Below, piece after piece: positions 12,738 through 24,250 of a stretch of DNA of 64,000 nt. A program made the translations under genes and the position numbers. The stretch is from Nageia nagi (taxonomy: Eukaryota; Pinophyta), in the NCBI GenBank assembly GCA_050084985.1, contig JBITNC010000001.1, forward strand, positions 193,130,001 through 193,194,000, in the 5' to 3' direction. Every line of letters starts with the position of its first letter. The first letter of the stretch is position 1. Under the pieces are notes generated by a model that did not search any database, was not told the origin of the DNA, and saw nothing but the letters and a program-made list of their open reading frames with translations.

Positions 12738-15700
12738 GGTATAAAAGGAGGTGCATAATATAATAACCCCTATAGAATCTCTCTGATAGGTGGTTTTCCA
12801 AACTTTGACTACTATATTTATGGTGTCTCTATATGTCACCTATCTAAGAATCAATTATGCCTTGAGCTTTATCTACTTGCTATCTCTCACATACATGCTA
12901 ACTCTATAGGTTCATGTCATTCGCATTATGATAGAAGAATATTGAATTGATATTTGCACTATGTTTCTTTGTAATCCAAGGTTGCATATTTAGAGGATTT
13001 CAACCATTGATATAGGTCATTCAAATATCATTGAAACTTTATTCCAAATCTATTTCAATTCTTCACATAATTGTGTTACATCTTTGAGGATTGTTTGCTC
13101 ACATATCAGGTGCACACTTTCTTAGTTTTATTAGGATAGCACATATAAGTGATTTGCATCATATATTATAGATTTATATTTATTACAGTAAATCATAATT
13201 TAGAGTCTATAGTAAGGCTTTTAAAGATGATGTAGGGATATCATGGGCTACTACAATCTACAATGGTCCAATGATGTCCCAATTAGGATAAAGTAGGGGA
13301 GGGTTTTGTTGAGCCATTTTGGGAGTTAACATAGGAATAGGTTGATGTTGATGGTGTCAGGGAAAATATTAAGCTCTCAATGGAGGGGTTAACGGATTTT
13401 ATTCTCTATAAGGCTCTTCTTAATTTTGAGTCCAAGGATTAGAAAATTAGAACATCTTTTAAAACTTTAGCTTTAGATCTTTTAAACATGAAATATACTA
13501 AAACTAGAGAGGTAAAACAAAGTAATGATTCCTACTTGTAAGAATTATACCTTAAATTTTAGCAAAGTTGCCACTAAGGTTTCTATAACCCTAGATATTT
13601 ATCGCTAGTGAGACACATCTATTCCATCAAGCATGCTAGAAAAAGAGACTATTGATCGTAATCTTGTAATATAAGTATCCTTAGATTACAATCACAAGCT
13701 CTTTATCAAATGAATTAACATAATTTCCAATTCAATCTCTAGAGAAGGATAGTTCCTTATTTATTGGATTGATAGTCTAATATCTTAAGAACATAGTGCA
13801 GGAAAGAAAGTCAAAAGGATAGAGTATAGGAAATAAAATCAAAAGGATAGAGTGTAAGAAAGAAACTCAAAAGTATAGAGTGTAAGAAAGAAATGAGAGG
13901 AAGATCCTTGACCATATCAAGCTTCCATAAAGCAAGAACAAATTAGATCTCATAACCATTAATTCATGTAACACATTCTGAGGTACCTTTACCAAATAAT
14001 TCTTACATACATAGATCAAATACTAATTACCTTAACATTCATGAAGTGCAACTAAGCAAATCATACAATGATTTAATAAAAGCATAAGATAAATCATTTG
14101 TAAAAGGGAAAACATAATAGACTTGATATTAAATAGAAGGTCTAGTACACATAGAAAAGGAAAAATGAATAGAATATCTAAACCTTATTACATCCATCTA
14201 GACCATATTTATATTCCAAACGTATAACATGAATCACCTCCAAAATGGCAATGCAAAATAAAATTAACAAAAACCTCTAAATAATCTACATCTAAATGCT
14301 TGACTAATACAAATACAAGAACATATCTATGGTTATAAGAGTTTTACAATTTTAACCATATTTAACATAATTAACCAATCTAAATCTAGTTTCTAACAAT
14401 CGAATCTAGTATGATAATCAAATCTAGTTATTTTAATGGATTGTTGATTTTCAAATTACATCCTTTAAAATCCAATCTAAATTGTTGATGCGAATTCACA
14501 TTAACCAACTACCAGGTCACTAACGTAACCTCATCTTCTTATCATTTTTGAACCTTCCTAGGCATAAATCTCCTCTTATTATATCTTCCTAAATTGCTAA
14601 ATATAGTTTGATGTAACATCCTCTAGTATTAACCCAAATTATTATGTTATTCTATGAATTATCATGCCATTCTGATTCTTCTTGACTTGAATATTTTTGC
14701 ACCATTGAGAGTCTTTTTAGTATTTACTGTGATATTTTGAAGTCTTGATTTGAGTTGCCATGCTTTTCTAAGCTCTTAAAATAAATTTTTGGGTTATATT
14801 TAATCTTCATTAATATAATTACGGTCTACAAAAAACTAAAATGACATCATTACCTCAAAAGAGTAGCATGTCCCCAAAATTCTCATTAAATTGCTATATC
14901 AAGATGCAAGATCAAAACTCATGATATCATCCTTAAAAAAGATCAATATCCATCTTTAAAAATCTCATGTTGTGATGCAAGAATGAAAAAAATGATGTCA
15001 TCGCATCCAAAATATGATAAAGCCTCAAAAGTACCTTACATCGCAGTGCAGGAAAGCAAAAGTTGATGTCATCAAATTGAAAATATGGAAAATGACTTCA
15101 TCATATTAAAACACACCTTCCTCCCAGTTTAATAACATACATGATGATATAAACCAGTGGAAACTATGATATTGACCAAAATTACCTTCATAGCTCATTA
15201 GCTGCAACACGACACTATCTATGCTGATGTCACTTGTTGCAAAATATGATATTGAGCAAAATTCTCTTATTCTTAGGCCAAAAAAGGTTTTACATCTAAC
15301 CCATGTCTTTAATTCTAAAAATTTGTACATAGTAAGAAATCCATTCTGTTAAGAAATATTGATATACCAACTTTCCCATAGTGTCGCTGTTCAAAAGTTT
15401 TTGTTATTCACTAAGCATGAGGATCTATGGATTGTATTTACTTATTAAAAAATAATTAAGTTACTTTATGTGCCAATGGTTTTTATAAGCTAAATTATCT
15501 CTATGAAAAATTGTTAAATTTACACTTGATTGATTCAATAAATTTACCATCTAATTCTATTACCAACTTTGAAACCTTGTAAATATTTCTCTATGAAAAA
15601 ATCTAAATACAACATAAGGAAGAACCAAGAAGTTAACTTTTATTGATTTTGTTATGTTAAGGCAAAAGACTAATAAACATATTAAAAATGTGGAAGGCTA

Positions 15701-16300
15701 TCCTCCCTCCAAATTCAACCATAAAAGTTAGGTGTTTATGCTCTTTAGGTCGCATACATAATGGGTTGAAAATTGATGGAACAAGCTCATATTGGTAATG
15801 GGTGTTGTGCTTGAATCTGGCTAACTTTGACCCTTATTCATCCAAAATATTTGATTTTCACTGATTTAAGGGATAATTGAACTGAGTTTAAACCTTATAC
15901 CTTGAATGTTTATGATCGAAATTGATGGAAAGATAGTCGTATCCATTAAAAATTACATAGTTGAGGCTAAAGGAATTTTACTATAACCATCTAATTTTTT
16001 GTTACCTTATATATTAAAAATTATTTGTTCCATTGAATTATATGTTATTTGAAATTTAGATCATAAAAATATTCTATTAGAATTAAATTAATTAAACTAT
16101 TCTCCTTTAAATAATACTAAATCATTTACAAGAAAAATGATCATAAATAAAATATAAATATTATATCTATATGGCCTCTAGAATGACCCATTTATGATGA
16201 TGAAGAATCTTGATCAATAAAATATAAATATATATACCTATATGGTCTCTATTGAATAACACATTAGTGATATAAGACAAACAAATGATAGGGTTTCCTA
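12738..16300. other. AT-rich intergenic DNA, no gene seen
   Basis: Between the LTR element and the XTH promoter all frames are short and stopped. The minus-strand open frame at 15106-15330 has no recognisable motif. Around 14840-15100 there is loose repetition of ATGATGTCATC-like words, too irregular to call a tandem array. Confidence 0.5.
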
Positions 16301-16571
16301 ATTCACCAAGGGTAAGATTTAAAAAAGCAGCGATACCCGTGATATTGACGTTAAAGGAAAGGTTGCGTACCTAATACCATATATGAGAGTCGTGACATAA
16401 TATTTGCCGTTTTCAAAATTGCCAACTGCTACCCGACCTGGACAAATTCGCCGGCCACCTTCGCCCTCCATACCGCCTCGGTCAATTTGAGCAGAATAGT
16501 CGCATAAGACATTTTCACAGGAGACATTAGTTTCTCCTAGGCAGCGCCGCCCCTCATTCCAATCTATCTTA

Positions 16572-16587
16572 GAAAAATATATTAATT
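16572..16587 (+). promoter_or_regulatory. Candidate TATA box of the XTH gene
   Basis: An AAAAATATATTAATTA tract lies about 55-65 bases upstream of the XTH start codon, downstream of a comparatively GC-rich stretch (about 16420-16560). Position and composition suit a plant TATA element with a short 5' UTR. In such AT-rich DNA a chance match is quite possible. Confidence 0.35.
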
Positions 16588-16639
16588 AGATTTCTCGATC
16601 TATTGGCAGTCACAGATTTCATACTCGATTCCTGCAAAC

Positions 16640-17864
16640 ATGACATCTTTCTTCTTCTCATTGTCCTTTTTTGTATGTTTATTTTCATGGCGTATTCATG
16701 CAGCTGTGTGTTTGCAGTTGCCCTCCACAGAGGACGTAACTGAAGGAGTGGTAACTTTGGCGTATAAAGAGGGCTTCTCTAATCTCTTCGGGGACCCCAA
16801 CATTAAGTTATCCAAAGATGGGAAGACGATTCAACTCCTTCTGGACAAATATACAGGTTTGCTCTTTCTTCATTTTTCGTGAATTGTCTTTATAATAGCT
16901 TTATGGATAGAGGTTATGATCAAATTCTTGTATGTTTGTAGGATCTGGGTTCGTATCTAAGGACGAATTTCAATATGGTCTTGTGAGTGCGAACATCAAG
17001 CTACCAAAAGGCTACACCGCTGGCGTGGTGACGGCATTCTATGTAAGTTATTTGAGTTATTTTATGGTAGTTGTTATCAATTATATCATTCCTGGGTAAT
17101 ATGATTGTGGGTCTGAGTCAAGGCTCGTATTTCTTTGGTTTCAGACATCCAACGCCAATATGTTTCCTAAGAATCACGATGAGCTTGATTTTGAATTCCT
17201 TGGAAATATTCGAGGCAAACAATGGAGAGTTCAGACTAATATTTATGGAAACGGTAGTATTCATACTGGCAGAGAAGAAAGATATACTCTTTGGTTCGAT
17301 CCCACCCAAAATTTCCACAAATATAGCATCCTCCGGACACAAAGCCATATTGTGTAAGTGAGAGTCTTAATAAACTTGATTTTCATCTGAATCGAAAGGA
17401 TATAATGATCTGAAATTGAGTTTTACTTTTCTTGGTTGGGCAGGTTTTTCGTGGACAACATTCCAATTAGACAAGTGGTGAAGACAGAAGCCATGGGAGG
17501 CGATTATCCTTCAAAACCAATGTCAGTTTACGCCACAGTATGGGATGGTTCGGATTGGGCAACCAAGGGAGGCAGATACAAAGCCAATTACAAATACGCC
17601 CCTTTCACAACCACGTTCACTGATCTCGTTCTACAGAAATCATGCGAACCAGATAATTCTTTATCGCCATGCCTTGAAAATATGAAATCAATTTCAACAT
17701 CAAAGTTATCAGATAATACCTTCCTGCTTTCTGGTAATCAAAAAGCTGCAATGAGATGGTTTAGAAAGAGACATGTTAGTTATTCATACTGCGAAGACGA
17801 AGCACGCTATCCCAATCCGCTGCCAGAATGCCCCACCAGACAACGGCTGAGTCGCAGACAATAG
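16640..17864 (+). CDS. Xyloglucan endotransglucosylase/hydrolase, group III-B type, four exons
   Basis: Secreted GH16 enzyme that cuts and religates (or hydrolyses) xyloglucan tethers in the primary cell wall. Exons 16640-16856, 16942-17042, 17145-17353 and 17444-17864 join in frame with GT-AG introns of 85, 102 and 90 bases, giving 315 residues. Residues 1 to about 22 are a hydrophobic signal peptide. The catalytic motif H-D-E-L-D-F-E-F-L-G is at 117-126, with E119 as nucleophile, D121 as helper and E123 as acid/base. The usual sequon just after it is absent, but N142-G-S is present, as in group III-B members. The XET C-terminal domain ends with paired cysteines C292 and C305. No stop, frameshift or missing key residue is visible. 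Group III contains both endotransglucosylases (III-B) and hydrolases (III-A). The N-I-R-G-K segment after the active site favours III-B. It is the only intact host gene here. Confidence 0.93.
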
Positions 17865-18520
17865 GCCAAGAAGCACATGGTCACGGCTAGATTCTATCAT
17901 GAACAGATCAAATAGATATCCCAAATGTTTCAAATTATTTAATAACTACATCACATTTATTTTCAATAGACCTTCCTTACGTTTCTATTTTATAATGTAT
18001 TTGTTATTCAAGAGATTTTCATGAACAGTATATATGAGCTTTGCTTACGCATCAAGATCTTATCTTCTAGATATTGCAGTGCCTGATAATACAATTCGAC
18101 CCCATTTGTTAACAATTCGATCCACGTGCGAACATGGATAGACTTCAAAAGTGTATCATGTTTAAACATACAATAAAACAGAAAAGTATAACTACCTAAG
18201 ATAAATGAAATTTACTTAATGTAATATCCACCGTTGAAAGAAAAATTATATCTTTGTATTAATATTTGTACTTTACAAATTGATTTATAGTATATAGTTA
18301 TAAATTGATGGATGATAAAATTGTTGTTTTTCTTTAAAATAAAAATACTTATTATATGAGTATTAAAATATTTCGATTGTTGGTTGAGTTGGTTATATGA
18401 TGATTTTGTTGTTATTTGTATTCTATGTTCCATTTTCACTATGAGACATACATACTATGTATTGCACTAGCCTACATTACACTCATTCCATAAACCATTG
18501 TTGGTCTTGAAAATTATTTC
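17865..18520. other. XTH 3' flank, no further gene
   Basis: AT-rich sequence after the XTH stop codon. It presumably holds the 3' UTR and poly(A) site within the first 150-200 bases, but no canonical AATAAA is well placed. The minus-strand open frame 18212-18439 has no recognisable motif. Confidence 0.4.
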
Positions 18521-18523
18521 ACA

Positions 18524-18615
18524 CATTCAAATATTATTCTTTAATTTTTTATTTTGGTAAGACAGAATACAAGAAATCATACCAAAATAAAAAATTAAAG
18601 AACAATATTTGAATG
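18524..18615. repeat. Foldback hairpin with 36-bp arms
   Basis: The left arm 18524-18559 and right arm 18580-18615 are reverse complements with a single mismatch, separated by a 20-base loop. Both arms contain CTTTAATTTTTTATTTTGG or its complement. The length suits a small MITE-like foldback or a hairpin RNA precursor, and it lies about 660 bases downstream of the XTH stop. The high A+T content weakens any RNA interpretation. Confidence 0.7.
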
Positions 18616-18664
18616 CATAAATTAATTCTTATTATAAGTTTATAATAAATTTTAAATTAAAAGC

Positions 18665-18682
18665 ATATATATATATATATAT
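18665..18682. repeat. (AT)n microsatellite
   Basis: An uninterrupted AT dinucleotide run. Confidence 0.9.
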
Positions 18683-18849
18683 TCTTTAAAAATGAGCACA
18701 AGCAAGAAAGTTGATGTTACTTAAAAAACATCACCCTTTAAAGTCAACCATATTAGCACACATCATATTATGGAAAGTAATCAATTCCATTAACAACGAA
18801 TATTTGATTAATATGTCAATCATTTTTTTTTTGTTTTGTTTTATTTTTT

Positions 18850-19545
18850 ACAATAGGTTAACTCTGTCTAATCTTCCTTTATCAAATCTCAAAATAAAAT
18901 AATGATCCAATTCAATGTATTTTAACCTTGTATGGTAGATATAATTTGTTAATCAATTTTATATAACTTTGGTTATCATAAAGGATTATATTTCAATGTT
19001 TTTATGGTATATTCACCTCCTTAAGCAATCTTATAATCCAAAAAGACTCTTTAGATACCTTTGATGTGTTAATCAATTTTATATAACTTTGGTTATCATA
19101 AAGGATTATATTTCAATGTTTTATGGTATATTCACCTCCTTAAGCAATCTTATAAGCAAAAAGATTCTTTAGATACCTTTGATGAACTAAGATCCTATAC
19201 AATAGATATATACCAAAGTAGAAATTTTACAATCAAAATCACTTACATAATTCAAATCTTTGTAACTAGATATATTTTAGTTTCAATAATAAGTGGTAAA
19301 TAACTTACTCTAATGATTAAATCATCAATATTCAAGATAATAATATGGATGTGATTATTATAGTTCTTCACATATAAAATAGGAGCATTCTTGCTCATTT
19401 TGAATCTTTCATACAAAAAATAATAATTACTAATTTGGAAAACCAAGCTCTTGGATCTTATTTTAAGTTACATAACAATTTCTTCAACTTGTATACTAAA
19501 TATTCATCACTATATTTTATAAATTCTAAGGGTTAATATCGACCA
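18850..19545 (-). pseudogene. Ty1/copia pol fragment: RT and RNase H remnants
   Basis: On the minus strand, from high to low coordinates, three copia landmarks appear in order. V-Y-K-L-K-K-L-L-C followed by D-P-R-A-W-F-S-K-L (about 19520-19440) matches the RT region usually reading YKLKKxLYGLKQxPRAW. I-I-I-L-N-I-D-D-L-I-I (about 19340-19300) corresponds to YVDDLII with the Y lost. S-K-E-S-F-W-I-I-R-L-L-K-E-V-N-I-P, then D-N-Q-S, then Y-H-T-R-L-K-Y-I-E-L-D (about 19065-18880) is the RNase H C-terminal region. Stops and frameshifts are frequent, and the RNase H part is partly duplicated in tandem. No LTR is attached, so this is a relic. Confidence 0.75.
18947..19184. repeat. Two-copy tandem repeat, 120-bp period
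   Basis: 18947-19066 and 19067-19184 are nearly identical, differing by a few substitutions and single-base indels. The unit lies within the copia RNase H relic, so the segment encoding S-K-E-S-F through D-N-Q-S occurs twice. This is a local duplication after the element died. Confidence 0.9.
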
Positions 19546-21224
19546 ATCTAATGCAATGGTTTGTAATTATTTGAGTGCTCTTATCAAAATCACATATTGA
19601 AAAAATTGGAGTAATTTCTAATTTAGCCTTATAAGAAGGTTGATTCCTTATTGAGCTTATTTAAGAAGAATTAAGATAAAGAAAAGAGATAGAGATACCT
19701 ACAACAATCCTAGATTAATAAATCTATTAAAGGGAAGATTCTCATGCAAACATAAAACTAGATAACAACCATGGATTCAACAAAATATAATATAAAACCT
19801 CAACATAAAATCACCTAGCAAATATAAAATACAATCATAGCTAACTAGGAAAGTAGAAAAAGCATAAGTAAATTAGAAATATGCATATAAGTTCATCGAT
19901 AATAAATATATCCAATCTTCCTAATTAGAAGAGGTCAAACAACTTTGTGTGAATGCACACGTTAGTATGCGTAGGAAAAATGAAGTTTAGCTGACAAAAA
20001 GATAAAATTCTAAGATTTTTATCATTTATCTAAAGACCTTGATACTTAATTATATTATTCTATATACTAAAAAATATATCTATTTCTTCTTAGAAATAAT
20101 GTATGCACATGTAGAATGAATGGAAAAAAATATAATATGTACAAATAATGATACAAAAGCTGAATAAGTATATACTCTTTCTATTATCTTAGGTGATTGT
20201 TATTCTCAAAGTGTGCATATCCACATATGAGGAGTTAGTTTTGTGGCTTTTGACTATTTTATTTTATGCATGATCTAATATTATCTTGATTATGAGTTAT
20301 TTTATAGTTGACATCATAATGAAACCATATTAAAAGAATATGAAAAACTTAATTTTGTATGTGAAAACTCTAAGATAATTGACACTAATAGATGGAATTC
20401 TTATTATATGCTTTTTGAATTCATGAATTAGTTTTATTATCTAATTAGTTATAAAAATTCTATACATACATACATATATTAGGGTTATACATAATAAATC
20501 CTAATGATAAAAGAATATCAAATTTTTGTGAAATAATTTTGAAATTGAAGTAACTGTAGCCCAAAATTTTGTAGGGGACATAGCGATATTTCATATTTTT
20601 TAAATTATGTTCTAAAAAAATATTTATTTAATATGATCATAAGATGCTTATCTTTTCATTATAGGACAAGAGTCTTGTGATTATAAGATGAGCATCTTGT
20701 GATCACCAAGATGCTATGGTGTAAATCCCATTATAAGAGATCCAATAGTTGATCTCCAAATATAGTCATACAACATAATATTTAGAAAAAATATCAACTA
20801 GTTTCTTTCTCATTTATGGCTCTACACCATTTACAAAATACAACACAATATAAGATATAGAGTTGAAATCCTAAAATGAAATTGCTATTCACATGTCATT
20901 ATATAGTATTACAACAATCATCTCAAATTTGGTTCAAAATTGACCCATAAACTCATGATGTTAATACTTAAAAATATTTTACAATATTAAACCTAAATTA
21001 AAACAACATAAAGAGATATTAATATTTGGATATCTTGAAAATATTGAAAATTACATTTAAACCTAATTTTGGGGTACGAGATGAAGAAATTAAGACTAAA
21101 AAATATGTTAATTTAGTGATCATTAATCATTTAGGAGAATGGCTCCATGTTGTAAACATGCATATCTAAGTCCTTATTAAATTTTAGCTCAATCCAATAA
21201 TAAGTTCAAAAGTTATGATTTATT

Positions 21225-21400
21225 AAAGTACATCATGTCCATCTTATATACACAAGAGGCTCATCTTGTATTTTGAAGAAGCTCATCTCACAAGGAACTC
21301 ATTTTGTATTCATAAGGCACTCATTAGGTGTTCATAAGGTGCTCGACATATATTCATAAGGATCTCATCTTGTGTTCATAAGATGCTCATTTGGTTTTTG
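21225..21400. repeat. Degenerate short repeat, GCTCATCTTGTGTTCATAAG family
   Basis: About six imperfect units of roughly 20-27 bases, each a variant of GCTCATCTTGTGTTCATAAG, follow one another. Inverted or isolated copies lie at about 20645-20710 and 21465-21480. Unit length is not constant. Confidence 0.6.
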
Positions 21401-23194
21401 ATCTATATAATTAAAAAATGGGCATCTTTTTATAATAGTATAATCATATTTATAAAATAAGGTGAGCATCTTGTGAATATTTTTCAAGTATATTATGATA
21501 ATATTTTAATATTTTTATCATATTAATATTTTTGTATTTAATATTTTATCATATTATGATCATATAAATCTTACAACTATGGAGATTAGGGTTCATCTAA
21601 CCAAATAAGACCTATAGAATTTAGAATGATACAATTAATTATTAATTTTCTAGATTTAATCTTGATATGATGGGATATGATATTCTTGTTTTGTTCTTGT
21701 CTGATCTTGAATTTTTATGTCTTCTTGATATCTAGGAACCTTGCAAAAATAAATATTTTAGTGGGGAATATCAAACTCTAGGTCCTTGAGATCCTAGAGC
21801 TCCAACAAGTAGGGTAGAAATCTAGATCAATATGTAAGTAGGGCCCCTTGCCCTTAATCATAAGGATGGTAAAAATAATAAATATGCCTACATGCATAAA
21901 TGATATGATTTGCTATTCTATTATGATTCTATATGCTTAACAATACTTTGAAATTTATCTTCTTGCTAGAAATATTAATGATAATGCTCAAGATAGTGAT
22001 AAAGGTATGCCAAAATGATTTAAAGATAATATATGCCAAAATGAATCACCAAAGTACTAAGAAAATCATTTAAACATAATACAATGATAATTAACAACAC
22101 CTATAGTATTAATTATGATGATAATACTAAATAAAGATAAAGGCTATGATCAATTATGAGAAAAGATGCCTTGATAAATATTATTATAAAATCCTAAGGT
22201 ATGAAACTATGATCAAATATTATAAATCAAGAAAATGATTTAATGATTTATTTATTAACAAATAACAATACCCATAAATCTAGAACTTAATGGTAATACT
22301 AAATAAATACAATTGACAATATGGGTATGCATAATTATGACTAAAACCTAAGCTAACCCTAAAGACCTAGGATTGATTTAACCTAATTGAAATATATATG
22401 CATACAATTCTAATATAAAGAAAAATTTATGCTAAATGGTGGATACAATAACTCTAATTATGCTCTAAAAGATAGATATATAGGCATAATAATTTGATCT
22501 AATTGATAAATGATACCTCATTCCACCATAACAATGGGGTGATAAACCTTGTTGAATCTCATGGGAAAGTGGGTTTCTTGTAAAAACCTAACAAATATGG
22601 GATGGAGTGCTAAATTGCTATGTAATGCTTGGATATGTACTTTGTAGTACTCATAAAACAATCATAATGATCAAGAATAAATGACATTATTGAAGGAAAC
22701 ATATTGATTTATACTTTAATAGATATCTTATTTATAATCAATAGGCTAATTATAAATATTTTAGAATCGACAGGTCGATTAATCAATCAATTGAATGACT
22801 ATAATATTGACTAGTTTAACTATTTTTAACTAGATTTGACCATGTTTATGGTAAATTATTATGTTGGTTATTTATAATAAATGATGTATTTTGATTTTGA
22901 TAGTAATTAGTGATCATGCTCATGATAAAGATATTGATTATGCTCATTTTGCTTTAGTTTAAAAATAATTATAATAATCAATGGTATATGATAATGATCA
23001 ATGATTCTTTATTGATAAAGATGGTGTATGAATATAGGAATGCAAACCTACTGAATATTAAAAGACAAGTGTTAAATGATCTAAAATATATGATCAATAC
23101 TAAATGTCCCAATTAATGATAACATATGATTATACTTGACTTATGACATATGTAAGCTCAATGATATGATCATGTATAATATGTCCTATATATC

Positions 23195-23510
23195 CCCACT
23201 AGATGAAGGAGGGTAACAAAAAATAAAAATAAAAAGGACTCCTTTTCCCTAGTAGATCAAGGCAATGATTATACTTTCCCCCAATAGTTGAAGGGAGATG
23301 GCTCTTCTTTTCCCCAATAATCAAAGGGAAATGATAAGAAAATGTTACCCTTGCTCCAATTCATGGAAAATAAAGAGGATGATGTGTAGTGACTTCTTTA
23401 ACTCATGTTAAATGGATCACAAAGAATAATGATATGATAAATATAAGATTATCCCAAGTAATGGGAACATATGATGCTACCCTTTCCCTAATTGATGGAA
23501 AATAAGAAAA
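23195..23510. repeat. Loose repeat of TTTCCCCAATAGATGAAGGG-like units
   Basis: Five or six spaced copies of a word close to TTCCCCAATAGTTGAAGGGA occur, most clearly around 23270-23330. Spacing and sequence vary widely. No coding meaning seen. Confidence 0.4.
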
Positions 23511-23837
23511 ATAATGATAATGATAATGCTTAAGCCAATATTTATGATGTGTTGCCAATATGATAGAATGTGATGTTATTCATGACCTTGATTTGACATA
23601 GTTGATTTGTAACCTCCTAAGTAATGGTTTGATGGATGAAAAAACTGGATTCAACAAAATATTCATTTACCATTGATAAAGATTCTCATTGATCATGATC
23701 AAGTATGATCATTCATAAATACTCAAAGCTTATGGTGATGCTCAAAGACTTTGGTTTATATGCTAAGAATACTTGTTTGATTTTCTTAAAGATAATGGTT
23801 ATGATATGAGATATGCTATTGATTTATCTAGGGCTCT

Positions 23838-24250
23838 TCATGAGTTTGCCCATGTATTTATGAAATGGGAAGGCAAATTCCTAAACCATTCAACAACTTT
23901 GTCAATAAACGAGAATAATAAAAGCCTCATCATGATCATGTCATTATTGACATTCAGTAAGAAAAAATACATCTTGGAAATGTTCATAAGGAGTTTTCTA
24001 CTTCCATCATACTTAGGTAGTATTTTCATAGCTTTTAAAGGAACCTTGGGTGAACCAGCTACTATAACCAATGGCATAATATCATTCTAATCAAGAATAT
24101 CATTTTGGGCAACAATTTGTACTTGATACATATTAGTGATAGGAGGAACAAATGCACTTCTCAATGAAGGAACTTGTAAAGGGGGTCTACTAGGAGAAAT
24201 AGGATTATATCTTCTTCTAGACCTAGTAGGAATTAGGAGTTACAAGAATA
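23838..24250 (-). pseudogene. Ty3/gypsy gag (capsid) fragment
   Basis: The minus strand encodes L-P-K-Y-D-G-S, a run of aliphatic residues, then V-V-E-W-F-R-N-L-P-S-H-F-I-N-T-W. This is the retrotransposon Gag capsid pattern (PKFDGSGDP ... AxxWYxxLPxxSIxxW). About 79 codons are open, and the frame reads back upstream to about 24250 with one stop. No knuckle, protease or pol follows on the minus strand toward lower coordinates, so this is an isolated relic. Confidence 0.7.

Larger units (their letters stand above)
19546..23770. other. AT-rich DNA, no gene; scattered degenerate repeats
   Basis: No coding frame of note. Two loosely repeated regions are listed separately. The rest is dense in stop codons on both strands and holds no recognisable transposon domain. 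Confidence 0.5.

Noticed and set aside
15106-15330. A 74-codon minus-strand open frame near the XTH gene
   Set aside because: No motif, composition like flanking DNA, and no supporting context.
17071-17361. Open frames overlapping XTH exon 3 in other frames on both strands
   Set aside because: Shadows of the spliced XTH coding sequence, whose exon 3 frame carries the catalytic motif.
21225-21400. CRISPR-like array of short repeats
   Set aside because: Units vary in length and sequence, there are no spacers of constant size and no cas genes, and the DNA is plant nuclear. It is a degenerate minisatellite.
23773-24090. A 105-codon plus-strand open frame
   Set aside because: The opposite strand carries a clear gypsy Gag pattern over the same interval, so the plus frame is a shadow.
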